From the NCBI RefSeq assembly GCF_007829835.1, contig NZ_VIWP01000008.1, positions 124,001-188,000 of the forward strand: 64,000 bases of DNA, in the 5' to 3' direction. This document shows positions 18,701 to 26,556 of this stretch, piece by piece (position 1 is the stretch's first letter; every line of letters starts with the position of its first letter). Source of the stretch: Neorhizobium alkalisoli (GTDB lineage: Bacteria > Pseudomonadota > Alphaproteobacteria > Rhizobiales > Rhizobiaceae). The notes below the pieces were generated by a model. The model was not told where the DNA came from. It worked only from the letters and a program-made list of their open reading frames with translations, and ran no database searches. The translations under genes and the position numbers were made by a program.

Positions 18701-20830
18701 GGAGGTCTGGTCGAGATTGAGCGAGGCGATATTCGCGGTGGAAAGGCCGGCGACGGCGCTCGCGGTGATCGCTGCGATTTCCTCAGGTGTAAAGGTCGCA
18801 AGATCAGCGGCATTCAGCGCGGCGATCTGAACCGAGGTCAGGCTGGCGACCTGCACGGATGTCAGCGCTTCGGCCTGGTCCGGCGTGAGGCTGGCGATCT
18901 GGGCCGAAGTCAGCGCTGCCACGACCTTGGTCGCGAGTTTTCCGATCTGCTCCGGCGTGAGAGAACCGATCGTGTCGGTCGACAGAACCTTGACCTGTGC
19001 GGCAGTCAGAGCGCTGAGCTGCGTCGAGCTCAGCGAAGCGACCTGGCTTGCCGTCAGGGCTGCGATCTGGCCGGTCTTCAGCGCGGCGATCTGGGTGCTC
19101 TTCAGAACGGCGGTCTGTTCGGCGCTGAGCGCTGCGATGTTGGCAGTGGAAAGGCCGCCCAGTGCTGCAGGCGTGATCGCGGCAATATCTGCCGTGGAGA
19201 AGGTTGCCAGTTCATCTGCAGTCAGTGCTGCCAGTTGTGCCGACGTGAGAGCTGCAACCTGCGCAGACGTCAGTGCCTCGACCTGTGCCGCCGAGAGGCT
19301 GTCGACCTGGGTTGAGGTCATGGCCACGATCGCCTTGACGCTCAGCGCGGCGACCTGGCTGGTGGAAAGCTGGCCGATGGTGCCGGTGGACAGGAACTTG
19401 ATCTGCGCAGCGGTCAGTGCTGCGACCTGGGTGGTCGAAAGAACACCGACCTGTTCTGCCGTCAGCGACGCGATCTGAGTCGATTTCAGCATGGCGATCT
19501 GGGTGGACTTGAGTGCCGCGGCCTGTGCGGTGGTCAGCGCTGCGATGGTGCCGGTGGAAAGGCCGCCGATCGCCGCTGAAGTGATCGCTGCGATATCAGC
19601 CGTCGAGAATGCAGCAATGCCTTCCGTGGAGAGGCTGGAGATCTGTGCAGACGTCAGTGCTGCAACCTGCGTCGAGGTGAATGCCTCAATCTGCTCGGCA
19701 GAGAGCGCATGCAACTGCGACGTGGTCAGAACCGAGACCGTATTGGTCTTCAGGGCGGCGACCTGCGCTGTCGTCAGCGCGGCGACGCTGATGGTCGAGA
19801 GGGCCTTGACCTGAGCGGATGTGAAGGCCGCGATCTGCGCGGTCGAAAGCGCTGCAGTCTGCTCGTCGGTCAGGGCCGTGACCTGGGCAGGCTTGAGCGC
19901 GGCAATCTGAGCCGCCTTCAGTGCAGAGGTCTGGTCGGCGCTAAGGGATGCGATGCTGGAGGTGGAAAGCTTGGCAAGGGCGGTCACGTTGATCGCCGCG
20001 ATGTCTTCCAGCGAGAACGCAGCGAGGTCGTCGGTGCCAAGTGCAACGATCTGCAGCGACGTCAGGCTCGCGACCTGCGCCGAGGAGAATGCCTCGACCT
20101 GTTCCGGCGTCAGGATCGTCATCTGCGTCGAGGTCAGGCCGGGAATGGCCTTGGCGCTGATCGCAGCGATATGGTCGGGCGACAGGGCAGCAATGGCAGT
20201 GCTGGACAGAGCCCTGAGCTGCAGGGATGACAGTGCGGCAACCTGTGCCGTCGTCAGCGCTTCCGTCTGCTCGGCCGTGAGTGCGGCGATCTGGGCTGTT
20301 TTCAGCGCCGCGATCTGCGCAGTCCGCATCGCGGCGACCTGTTCCGCGCTCAAGGCGGCGAGGTTCGTGGACGTCAGTCCACCGAGGCCGGCAATGCTGA
20401 TCGCAGCCACGTCTTCCGGCGCGAGCGTCGCAATTTCGTCAGGGGTCAGGGTGGCAAGCTGCGCGGAGCTGAGTGCCGCCATCTGGGCCGGGTTAAGTGC
20501 TTCGATCTGGCTTGCGTTAAAGGCCGCGACCTGGGTGGCCTTGAGGGCCGCAACCTGCGCAGTGCCGAGCCCGCCGATCTTGTCGGCCGAGAGGACCGCC
20601 AGCTGATCGAGGCTGAGGCTGACGATCGATGCTGCAGAGATCGCGCCGATCTGGGTTGAGGAGAAGGCTGCAAGGTCTTCCGTCTCGAGTGCGGCGACCT
20701 GTACCGAAGACAGAGCCTTGATCTGGGCCGTCGAAAGCGCGGCGACGTCTTCCGTCGTCCAGGCGGCAATCGATGCCGGAGTCAGCGATCTGATCTGCGT
20801 GATGCTCAGCGAGGGGATGGTCGAAGTCAT
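15767..20830 (-). CDS. Giant octapeptide-repeat protein (1687 aa)
   Basis: Nearly the whole chain is tandem octapeptides of the form L-[ST]-x-x-Q-[IV]-A-[AS]. The octads group into a 17-octad (136-residue) higher-order unit, marked by F-[ST]-x-[ED]-[DE]-I-A-A; I count 13 markers, giving about 12 full units. I checked five intervals octad by octad and each has exactly 17. Cysteine is absent as far as I can see and aromatic residues are very rare. Start ATG 20830 begins MTSTIPSLSITQ, directly before the repeats; the frame is open to 20989 but that extension is not repeat-like. There is no classical signal peptide, so export would need another route. The S/T before each x-x-Q could cap short helices or carry sugars. 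Fold and role are unknown; a surface or matrix protein is a guess. Confidence 0.85.
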   Translation of the reverse strand: MTSTIPSLSITQIRSLTPASIAAWTTEDVAALSTAQIKALSSVQVAALETEDLAAFSSTQIGAISAASIVSLSLDQLAVLSADKIGGLGTAQVAALKATQVAAFNASQIEALNPAQMAALSSAQLATLTPDEIATLAPEDVAAISIAGLGGLTSTNLAALSAEQVAAMRTAQIAALKTAQIAALTAEQTEALTTAQVAALSSLQLRALSSTAIAALSPDHIAAISAKAIPGLTSTQMTILTPEQVEAFSSAQVASLTSLQIVALGTDDLAAFSLEDIAAINVTALAKLSTSSIASLSADQTSALKAAQIAALKPAQVTALTDEQTAALSTAQIAAFTSAQVKALSTISVAALTTAQVAALKTNTVSVLTTSQLHALSAEQIEAFTSTQVAALTSAQISSLSTEGIAAFSTADIAAITSAAIGGLSTGTIAALTTAQAAALKSTQIAMLKSTQIASLTAEQVGVLSTTQVAALTAAQIKFLSTGTIGQLSTSQVAALSVKAIVAMTSTQVDSLSAAQVEALTSAQVAALTSAQLAALTADELATFSTADIAAITPAALGGLSTANIAALSAEQTAVLKSTQIAALKTGQIAALTASQVASLSSTQLSALTAAQVKVLSTDTIGSLTPEQIGKLATKVVAALTSAQIASLTPDQAEALTSVQVASLTSVQIAALNAADLATFTPEEIAAITASAVAGLSTANIASLNLDQTSALKTAQIAALKTTQIGAVTLDQISSFTTAQIAALTSSQIKVLSTGSIAIMAPEQIAALSAKAVASLTSAQIGAFSTAQAEALTSSQVASLGTTQIAALSPADLATFSTEDIAAITASAIAVLSTENIAALSAEQAAALKSAQITALKTTQIASLTPTQLTSLTTTQINALSSLQIKALSTDSIASLTTDQIAALSTKAVASLTSAQIDALSVAQVEAFTSTQIASLTSSQVSVLSVEDLASFTQDEIAALSSGAVSGLSSDNIAALTPDQIAILTTGQVAALTSTQVQVLNTNQIASLTTSQVAAMTSTQVKALSNEAIAALSADQVASLGTKAVASLTSTQIEAMSTSQLDAFTTAQVASLTSAQISALTPAGLAAFTDEEIAAITASAMSGLSSETIAALSPDQTSSLTTAQVAALTSIQLSALTSDQATALTVAQMAALTSSAIPGLSAGNVTTLSGDQIAALTSKAIASLTSSQIEALTSDQIDSFTTAQIGALSATQVAAMEPADLATFSDTDLAALSSSGITGISTDNIAALRLDQTSGLTASQMAALSSGQVAALTSAQIASLTTTQFGALSSTQVKALATDGIAALSNDQIAGLGTKAVSSLTSAQIDALSTAQVEALTSLQIASLGSTQIAALGAADLATFSPEEIAAITASAIAGLSTSGVAALNPDQTASLKTAQMAALTSSQFAAMTTSQIGSLTTAQFGALSSGAISGLPTGSIAALSAEQVASLTANSIGGLGTAQIAALSTVQAEALTSGAISAMSSLQISAFSSADLATFSTDDIGAISSAAISGISTTTIGSLNGDQLGAIKTSQIPGLSFNQVKALSSGQVGSLTTDQVSALNALQIAALGTANVTSLTTDQIAAMNNKAIAGLTTAQIGKLTLQQAEAFTPAQVASMSSSQIAALSTAELSTFSNEDIASISTAGIAGLSTKDIMSLSSDQLHSITASQIDVMNSDQINAVVSAYQNY
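15790..20810. repeat. Tandem coding repeat: 24-bp octad unit within 408-bp super-repeat
   Basis: DNA view of the octapeptide gene. The 24-bp unit is diverged at third positions, but the 408-bp super-repeat is recognisable: for instance, the stretches encoding the F-x-x-E-D-I-A-A marker recur near 16340, 16740, 17150, 17550, 17970, 18370, 18780, 19180 and 19590. Synonymous divergence between units argues for an old expansion, not a recent slippage event. Confidence 0.85.
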
Positions 20831-20892
20831 AAAGCGAAACCCTTTGATGTTATCCGATCGCTCAAAATTCAGGTGACCTGCCATGAAGCCCA

Positions 20893-20911
20893 AGAGGAGG
20901 TTTTCTCCTCT
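20893..20911. promoter_or_regulatory. Stem-loop in leader of octapeptide gene
   Basis: A perfect 7-base stem (AGAGGAG / CTCCTCT) with a GTTTT loop lies 63-81 bases before the chosen start of the giant repeat gene. On the transcribed strand one arm is AGAGGAG, a Shine-Dalgarno-like sequence, so the hairpin could mask a ribosome site for an alternative start. Role inferred. Confidence 0.35.
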
Positions 20912-21089
20912 CATGGTTCGGCGCACCTCGGGACCAAATGTTCCGAGGCGGTGCCGTGCAGGTGTGGAATCTGAGGTCCACTGGAGCAATTCATGATTGA
21001 GCAGGCTTGCCCGAAGCTGGCTAAATCCGCCGAATGATTTCTTATGGTTGTCGTGCGGAAAAATCGAAAGGAGGCAGAGCGGGCAGGGC

Positions 21090-21533
21090 TTAGCTGATCT
21101 TTCGGATAAGCTCGATCAGCATCATCCGTTCACCTGATGTGAGCGGTTGCAGCGTCTTTTCGGATATGGCGAGCGCTGCTGCGATATTCCTGTCTATGGC
21201 TTCTCGACCCTGGTCGGTCAGAGACAGAACGAGTCGCCGGCCGTCGTTCGGATCGGGTTCTGTGCGGATGAAGTCACGCTTGACCAGCCGGTCGACGACA
21301 CCCTTGATCGTCGCCACGTCCATTGCGGTCTCCCGACCCAGCTGATTCTGTGAGCAAGAGCCGGCCTGACGCAGTTTGATGAGTGCTGCCCACTGAGTCG
21401 TGGTCAGCTTGTCGCCGATCATTGCGGTGAATATCGCGACATGTCGCTGGGAGGCCTGACGCAGCATGAAGCCGATCTGGCGATCGACCGCATACTCCGT
21501 TTCGGGGGAGTTTTCGATATCGGTCGAACTCAT
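21090..21533 (-). CDS. MarR family transcriptional regulator
   Basis: 147 residues. The winged helix is seen in LTTTQWAALIKLRQAGSCSQNQLGRE and the recognition helix MDVATIKGVVDRLVKRDFI; the wing carries DPNDGRRLVLSLT. It lies between the giant repeat gene (same strand, 260 bases further on) and kup, with no tight coupling to either. It could regulate the repeat operon downstream, but nothing visible proves it. Effector unknown. Confidence 0.85.
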   Translation of the reverse strand: MSSTDIENSPETEYAVDRQIGFMLRQASQRHVAIFTAMIGDKLTTTQWAALIKLRQAGSCSQNQLGRETAMDVATIKGVVDRLVKRDFIRTEPDPNDGRRLVLSLTDQGREAIDRNIAAALAISEKTLQPLTSGERMMLIELIRKIS

Positions 21534-21608
21534 GTCGTGCCGTTTCCATCCATGCGATGTCCGTTCGGCCAGCCAATATCAACGGTTTAAATGGGCCGAC
21601 GCGATTGT

Positions 21609-21631
21609 CAACGGAGCCGGCGGCTCCGTTG
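21609..21631. terminator. Perfect 10-bp hairpin downstream of kup
   Basis: CAACGGAGCC and GGCTCCGTTG enclose a 3-base loop, 52 bases after the kup stop and 76 bases before the MarR start on the same strand. The stem is perfect but has no T-run; it probably ends the kup transcript or stabilises its 3' end. Confidence 0.5.
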
Positions 21632-21682
21632 GAACATTGCTGTGGGCGACTGTCGGATACCCCCTAAAACGACGGGGTAAAC

Positions 21683-23584
21683 TTAGATAGCAACCTGTTC
21701 ACCGAGCTCAACGACCCGGTTCGGCGGCAGTTTGAAATAGGCGGATGGATCGATCGCGAAGTCGGCCATGCCCATATAGAGCTTCTCCTGCCAGCCCGGC
21801 AGGCCTGTATTCGGCGTGGCGATCAGGTTGCGGCGGCCGAGATAGAAGGAGGTCTGCATGATCTCGAACTTGAAGCCCGCCTTGCGGCAAAGCCCGAGCG
21901 TCTTCGTCACGTTCGGTTCTTCCATAAAGCCGAAGGTGATGTCGATCCGCAGGAATCGCTTCGACAGGCGGGTGATTTCGATGCGCTCGCTCTCCGACAC
22001 GTAGGGCTTGTCCTTCGTCCATACGGTCAGGATGACATTCTGCTCGTGAAGTACATGGTTGTGCTTGATATTGTGCATCAGCACGGCAGGGGTCTGGTCC
22101 GGTACGCTGGTGAGAAATACAGCGGTGCCCGGCACCGTGACGGGAGAATGATCCGATTCCTTTTCGACCATCGCGATGAAGGTCTTGATCGGAATATCGT
22201 TCCTGGCGGCCTTTTCCTTGAGATAGCGGGAGCCCTTCGTCCAGGTCCACATCAGAAGCATGATGACGATGGCGAGTGCCACCGGAACCCAGCCGCCATC
22301 ATGGATCTTCAGCAGATTGGCAGCGAGGAAGACGGCTTCGACGATGAAAAGCGGCGCCAGGAAGATGGCTGCAACCAATACCGACTTGTTCCAGATCGAG
22401 CGGAGGAACTGGAAGGCCATCAGCGTGGTGACGACCATGGCCCCCGTCACCGAGATGCCATAGGCGGTAGCCAGCGATTCCGAGCTGCGGAAAGACAGAA
22501 TCAGCACGATCACGCCGATGAAGAGGATGCCGTTGACGGCCGGAACGTAGATCTGCCCGGTATTGGTTTCCGAGGTGAAGCGGATCATCAGACGCGGCAT
22601 GAAGCCCAGATGCACGGCCTGACGGGCAAGCGAAAATGCGCCCGTGATGACGGCCTGGGCGGCGATGATCGTCGCGAGCGTCGCAAGAACGACGATCGGC
22701 AGCAGCGCCCATTGCGGATACATCAGATAGAACGGATTGTCGGCGGCGGCCGGGTTATCGAGTACGAGCGCGCCCTGGCCGAGATAGTTGAGGGTGAGCG
22801 CCGGGAAAACCAGGATGAACCAGGCGATCTGGATCGGTTTGCGGCCAAAATGTCCGAGGTCGGCATACAGGGCTTCTGCCCCGGTGACGGTCAGGAAAAC
22901 GGCGCCGAGTACGATGAAGCCCACGGTGCCTGCATGGGTTATGAACCATAGGGCATTCAAGGGATTGAGCGCTTCAAGGATCGCCAGGTCGTCACCGATG
23001 TGGATGAGGCCGCCCCAGGCCATGACCAGGAACCAGACGACGGTAATCGGTCCGAAGAATTTCGAGACCGCCGCCGTTCCTTTCGACTGTACCGCGAAAA
23101 GGCCGACCATGATGGCGATCGATAGCGGCAGTACGTAATCCCCAAACGCCGGCGTGACGAGTTTCAGGCCTTCGAGCGCCGACATGACGGAAAGCGCCGG
23201 GGTGATCATCGCATCGCCGATGAAAAGGGCTGCGCCGATCAGTCCGGCAAAGAACAAGACAGGCATGTAGCGGCCGGTCTTCTTCATCAGCAGCGCCAGA
23301 AGCGAAAGCGTGCCGCCTTCGCCGTCATTATCGGCACGCAGGAGGAAAAGAACGTATTTGAAGGTGACGATGATCGTCAGCGTCCAGACCATCAGCGAAA
23401 TCAGGCCGATGATCTCCGTTTCGTGGAGACCATCCTCGGCAAACGGACGCAATGCCTCACGGAACGCATAAAGCGGGCTCGTGCCGATATCGCCGTAGAC
23501 AACGCCGATCGAGCCTATGACCAGGAGCAGAAGTTTGCGGGCGTCCGGTGTCTGGTCGACAGTGCCGGTCATCGAGGAAGTCAT
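21683..23584 (-). CDS. kup: Kup-type potassium uptake transporter
   Basis: 633 residues, the normal Kup/HAK/KUP length. The N-terminus carries the family signature GVVYGDIGTSPLYAFREA, followed by about 12 membrane helices to residue 430 and a cytoplasmic C-terminal domain with RIDITFGFMEEPNV. It imports K+ with protons across the inner membrane. Starts ATG 23584 or the ATG four codons in. Rhizobia often carry two or three paralogues; which one this is cannot be told. Confidence 0.95.
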   Translation of the reverse strand: MTSSMTGTVDQTPDARKLLLLVIGSIGVVYGDIGTSPLYAFREALRPFAEDGLHETEIIGLISLMVWTLTIIVTFKYVLFLLRADNDGEGGTLSLLALLMKKTGRYMPVLFFAGLIGAALFIGDAMITPALSVMSALEGLKLVTPAFGDYVLPLSIAIMVGLFAVQSKGTAAVSKFFGPITVVWFLVMAWGGLIHIGDDLAILEALNPLNALWFITHAGTVGFIVLGAVFLTVTGAEALYADLGHFGRKPIQIAWFILVFPALTLNYLGQGALVLDNPAAADNPFYLMYPQWALLPIVVLATLATIIAAQAVITGAFSLARQAVHLGFMPRLMIRFTSETNTGQIYVPAVNGILFIGVIVLILSFRSSESLATAYGISVTGAMVVTTLMAFQFLRSIWNKSVLVAAIFLAPLFIVEAVFLAANLLKIHDGGWVPVALAIVIMLLMWTWTKGSRYLKEKAARNDIPIKTFIAMVEKESDHSPVTVPGTAVFLTSVPDQTPAVLMHNIKHNHVLHEQNVILTVWTKDKPYVSESERIEITRLSKRFLRIDITFGFMEEPNVTKTLGLCRKAGFKFEIMQTSFYLGRRNLIATPNTGLPGWQEKLYMGMADFAIDPSAYFKLPPNRVVELGEQVAI

Positions 23585-23856
23585 GCGGTCTCCGTTCTCG
23601 AACTGATGCCCGAGGATTGGGTGAGAAAGCTAAGCGGTTCGCTTGTAGCGGTAAACACCCTTTGGCCGGTTTTGATCCCTCACGCACAGGCAGGCCTGTC
23701 GTTCTGCGTGAAACGGCCGGTAAAAGAGGATCGATTGTGTCGGAAATTTCTGTTGATGAAGCCGGGCGAGGATGCCGGGCCTTTGCTGTTTCCCGGCAGT
23801 CGTTCGCTTGAGCGGCAGGAAACAGGCAGTGTCGCGTTCACATATATCCATGGCAT
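23585..23856. other. Intergenic region upstream of kup
   Basis: About 270 bases between the kup start and the hairpin that follows the Bax-inhibitor gene. It must hold the kup promoter (minus strand). I see no gene with a credible ribosome-binding site and no recognisable riboswitch such as a ydaO/kup-type element, though I cannot exclude one without folding. Confidence 0.4.
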
Positions 23857-23885
23857 ATCCCCCGCCGCCTCGGGCGACGGGGGAT
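23857..23885. terminator. GC-rich hairpin after Bax-inhibitor-1 family gene
   Basis: Outer arms ATCCCCCG (23857-23864) and CGGGGGAT (23878-23885) with an inner CGCC/GGCG stem make a 12-pair hairpin, 20 bases beyond the stop of the minus-strand gene at 23905. Likely its terminator. Confidence 0.55.
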
Positions 23886-23904
23886 GCATCTGCTGACGTT
23901 CGGA

Positions 23905-24627
23905 CTATTCGTCGCGTTCGCCGGTGAAGTTAAGCAGCAGCTGGAAGATGTTGACGAAGTTCAGGTAGAGCGAGAGGGCGCCGAAGACGGCCAGCTTCTG
24001 CTGGGTCTCCTGGTCGTAGTTCTCGGCATACTGTTCCTTGATGTTCTGCGTATCCCAGGCGGTCAGGCCGACGAAGACGACGATGCCGATGACCGAGATG
24101 GCGAACTGCAGCGCGCTGGAGCCGAGGAAGATGTTGACGATCGAAGCGATCATCACACCGATCAGGCCCATCACCATGAACGAACCGAACTTCGCGAGGT
24201 CACGCTTGGTCACGTAGCCATAGAGGCTAGTGGCGCCGAACATGGTTGCTGCAATAAAGAAGGTACGGGCGATGCTGGCACCGGTGAAGACCAGGAAGAC
24301 CGAAGCGAGCGACAGGCCCATCACGGCGCAGAAGGCCCAGAAGGTCATCTGTGCGGCGGAAGCCGACATGGTCTGCATCTTGAACGAGAAGAAGAAGACG
24401 AAGGCGAGCGGCGCCAGCATCACCACCCACTTCAGCGGCGACGAGAAGATCGGCACGTAGAGTGCCGGCGTCGAGCCGACGATGAATGCGACGAGGCCGG
24501 TGACGACCAGGCCGAGGCCCATATAATTGTAGATGCGCAGCATGTGCTGGCGCAGACCTTCGTCGAAGGCTGCGGCAGATGCCTGGCTCATTCCGCCGAA
24601 GCGGTTCTGGTTCGGATACATGTTCAA
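23905..24627 (-). CDS. Bax inhibitor-1/YccA family membrane protein
   Basis: 240 residues with seven hydrophobic segments starting after a 35-residue cytoplasmic tail, typical of the bacterial BI-1/YetJ/YccA family. The C-terminal stretch GLTAWDTQNIKEQYAE contains the conserved aspartate associated with pH-sensitive calcium leak in YetJ. It lies 32 bases after the anti-sigma gene on the same strand, so it may be read through from that operon. Physiological role in rhizobia is not established. Confidence 0.9.
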   Translation of the reverse strand: MNMYPNQNRFGGMSQASAAAFDEGLRQHMLRIYNYMGLGLVVTGLVAFIVGSTPALYVPIFSSPLKWVVMLAPLAFVFFFSFKMQTMSASAAQMTFWAFCAVMGLSLASVFLVFTGASIARTFFIAATMFGATSLYGYVTKRDLAKFGSFMVMGLIGVMIASIVNIFLGSSALQFAISVIGIVVFVGLTAWDTQNIKEQYAENYDQETQQKLAVFGALSLYLNFVNIFQLLLNFTGERDE

Positions 24628-24659
24628 TGTCCCTTGGTTGAGATTATGGGTTAAAGGGT

Positions 24660-25430
24660 TCAGTAGAGCGACTTCTTGAGCAGCTCGGCCTCATCGGCGA
24701 GCCCGCTCTTTGCATTGCTGGAGACGACGGCATAAGCGACGTCACCGATCTGCCACCATGCGGCCTCGGCATTCGCCATGCTGATGTCCTTGACAGGCTC
24801 GACGGCGAAATGCCCGGGGCGTACCGCAAAGAGCGAGATCACCATGCCTTCGCCGGTATGCAGCCGTGCCTCGACGCTCGGGCCGAATTCGGACGGAAAG
24901 ATCTGAACGTCATCGACCTGCCAGTCATTCGGCAGTTCGGGCATGACAATCGCGGTCGCGGCGCGGATGTCTTCCCGTTCGTAAGCGCGGACCTGCGGCT
25001 GCGAAGGCATGCCCTGGCGCACCAGCGCCGTCTCGTGTGCCCGGATCGCCTCTTCGAGAAGCGGCGGTGTCCGCACCGAGGCGTTGACTTCGCGTGGCGC
25101 AAACGGACCGATCGAGGAATTGGCAAGCCAGCCCACCGAAACGAGCACGGCAACAGCCGCGATACGCTGCACGACCGCCCATTTGCGGCGGCTGTCGAGA
25201 TTGGCGGAAAGGCGCCTTGCCGCCTCGCGCGTCTCGGCGCGGCCGAGCATCTCGTTCGAGGACATTGCCAGCTTCAGCGAGGTGCGCATGCTCAGATCCG
25301 TCATCACCCGTGCAGCTGCCTGCGGATTGTCAGCAAGATAGGTCTCGACCCTCAGGCGCGCTGCGGTATCGAGCTGGCCATCGACATAGGCGTTGAGATC
25401 GGCATCGATGATCATGTCTTTTTCAGTCAT
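24660..25430 (-). CDS. Transmembrane anti-sigma factor
   Basis: 256 residues. The N-terminal 60 residues (IDADLNAYVDGQLDTAARLRVETYLADNP) form the usual sigma-binding ASD-like helix bundle without the zinc HxxxCxxC motif; one membrane span lies near residues 88-105 (IAAVAVLVSVGWLA), followed by a periplasmic domain of about 150 residues that would sense the signal. Its start overlaps the sigma gene by 8 bases, so it should hold that ECF sigma factor at the membrane. Confidence 0.85.
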   Translation of the reverse strand: MTEKDMIIDADLNAYVDGQLDTAARLRVETYLADNPQAAARVMTDLSMRTSLKLAMSSNEMLGRAETREAARRLSANLDSRRKWAVVQRIAAVAVLVSVGWLANSSIGPFAPREVNASVRTPPLLEEAIRAHETALVRQGMPSQPQVRAYEREDIRAATAIVMPELPNDWQVDDVQIFPSEFGPSVEARLHTGEGMVISLFAVRPGHFAVEPVKDISMANAEAAWWQIGDVAYAVVSSNAKSGLADEAELLKKSLY

Positions 25431-25950
25431 CGTTTCCTCCCACGAGTTTCAGGTGGCCGGGTCGTTTTCCTTCTTCCTCGAAGGAGCGCAGGCGGGCGCG
25501 GGCGCGCGAAATCCGTGACATCAGCGTGCCGACCGGAATGCCGAGCGCATCGGCCGCTTCCTGATAGGAAAGGTCTTCGACCGCAACGAGATGCAGCGCT
25601 TCCCGCTGATCTTCCGGCAATGCCATAAAAGCCTCGCGAATCTGGCCGAGCCGAACGGAATGTTCCTGTCCGGCCGGATAGGAGATGTCCGTCTCGGCGG
25701 CAGCCTCATCGCGCTTCTGGCGTGCAAGGCTGGCGCGGCGGCGGTCTATATGGGTGTTGTGGACGATCGACATCAGCCAGCTGCGCAGATTGGCGCCGCT
25801 GCGAAAGGTCGAGCGTTTTTCATAAGCCTTGACCAGCGCATCATGCACCAGGTCTTCCGCATCATTCGGATTGCGCACGAGCGCACGTGCATAACGCCGC
25901 AAGGCGGTAAGCTGTCCGATGACGTCAAATGGGCGTTTGCTGCTGCTCAT
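25423..25950 (-). CDS. ECF RNA polymerase sigma factor
   Basis: 175 residues. Region 2 is seen in ALVRNPNDAEDLVHDALVKAY and NLRSWLMSIVHNTHIDRRR, region 4 in LPEDQREALHLVAVEDLSYQEAADALGIPVGTLMSRISRARARL. It pairs with the overlapping membrane anti-sigma gene, the usual cell-envelope or oxidative stress arrangement. It is not EcfG itself, because no PhyR/NepR neighbours are present. The upstream region has no recognised autoregulatory promoter. Confidence 0.9.
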   Translation of the reverse strand: MSSSKRPFDVIGQLTALRRYARALVRNPNDAEDLVHDALVKAYEKRSTFRSGANLRSWLMSIVHNTHIDRRRASLARQKRDEAAAETDISYPAGQEHSVRLGQIREAFMALPEDQREALHLVAVEDLSYQEAADALGIPVGTLMSRISRARARLRSFEEEGKRPGHLKLVGGNDD

Positions 25951-26017
25951 ACCTGCATATACGGATCAACCGCGCATTCTCATCCATGCCCTGTTCGATT
26001 TTTTTGAATCGATGTGG

Positions 26018-26042
26018 GGAACGATTGTTCGGGCGGCCGGTT
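26018..26042 (+). promoter_or_regulatory. Candidate EcfG-type promoter (one mismatch)
   Basis: GGAAC at 26018, 16 bases, then GGTT at 26039-26042; one base off the general-stress consensus. It lies about 100 bases before the small zinc-ribbon gene on the plus strand. Confidence 0.4.
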
Positions 26043-26143
26043 ATGGGGCGCTGCCGGACGGGCGCGACGCGGGAATATGTAGCTAGGATCGCTTCTTATC
26101 CAGCTTGTCCGGCCTTCAACACAAGATGACGGGGGAGGTCGCC

Positions 26144-26353
26144 ATGAAGCGATTTTGCGACAATTGCCACAATACCGGATTGGTCTGCCAATCGCATCTG
26201 CGGCGGCCTTTCACAGGCAGTTATGGCTGCGGCTGCGGTGAAGCCGGTGTGAAATGCCCCGTATGCCGATACGAACCGCGCGAGCCGGACCTTTCGAGTG
26301 TCCTTGAATTCGAGATCCGTTGCCACGCCGTGGGTGTTGCTTCGGCCCAATAA
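26144..26353 (+). CDS. Small cysteine-rich zinc-ribbon protein, 69 aa
   Basis: Start ATG 26144 is set by GGGGGAGG 6 bases upstream. The N-terminus MKRFCDNCHNTGLVCQSH and the later YGCGCGEAGVKCPVC hold C-x2-C, C-x-C and C-x2-C motifs that could bind one or two zinc ions, like a DnaJ-type or rubredoxin-like knuckle. No enzymatic domain. It is the last backbone-type gene before the transposition operon. Function unknown. Confidence 0.7.
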   Translation: MKRFCDNCHNTGLVCQSHLRRPFTGSYGCGCGEAGVKCPVCRYEPREPDLSSVLEFEIRCHAVGVASAQ

Positions 26354-26505
26354 CATTGTCCCGAAAATTTTATAGGTCTGCAGTTAAGCCATTGATCTTG
26401 TTGAATGGGGTAGCGTGCCCCGTTCCTTTATTTGCCGGTGAAGTTCCACCAACGATGTCCCTAAATCGGCCTCAATGAAGTATCGTTAAAATCGCGGCAC
26501 GAAAA

Positions 26506-26527
26506 AACCCGCCGGCGAGGGCGGGTT
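26506..26527 (-). terminator. Rho-independent terminator of the tns operon
   Basis: An 8-base GC-rich stem (AACCCGCC / GGCGGGTT) with a 6-base loop, followed on the minus strand by a run of T (A-run at 26502-26507 on the plus strand). It lies 30 bases beyond the tniQ stop: a textbook intrinsic terminator for leftward transcription. Confidence 0.75.
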
Positions 26528-26556
26528 GCTAGCGTTCGTATTTTTCTGTCCGGCCC

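Noticed and set aside
15845..20606. Long open frames on the plus strand opposite the octapeptide gene
   Set aside because: They mirror the repeat on the other strand; they have no ribosome sites, and their repetitive composition follows from the 24-bp repeat.
21609..21631. Perfect hairpin as a regulatory operator for the MarR protein
   Set aside because: Position just after the kup stop and a 3-base loop fit a transcript-end hairpin better; MarR operators are not usually such tight RNA-type stems.
26356..26556. TGTCCCGAAAATTTTA as the left transposon end
   Set aside because: No matching inverted copy with ACA was found by eye near the right side of the operon; AAAATTTT is self-palindromic and misleading.
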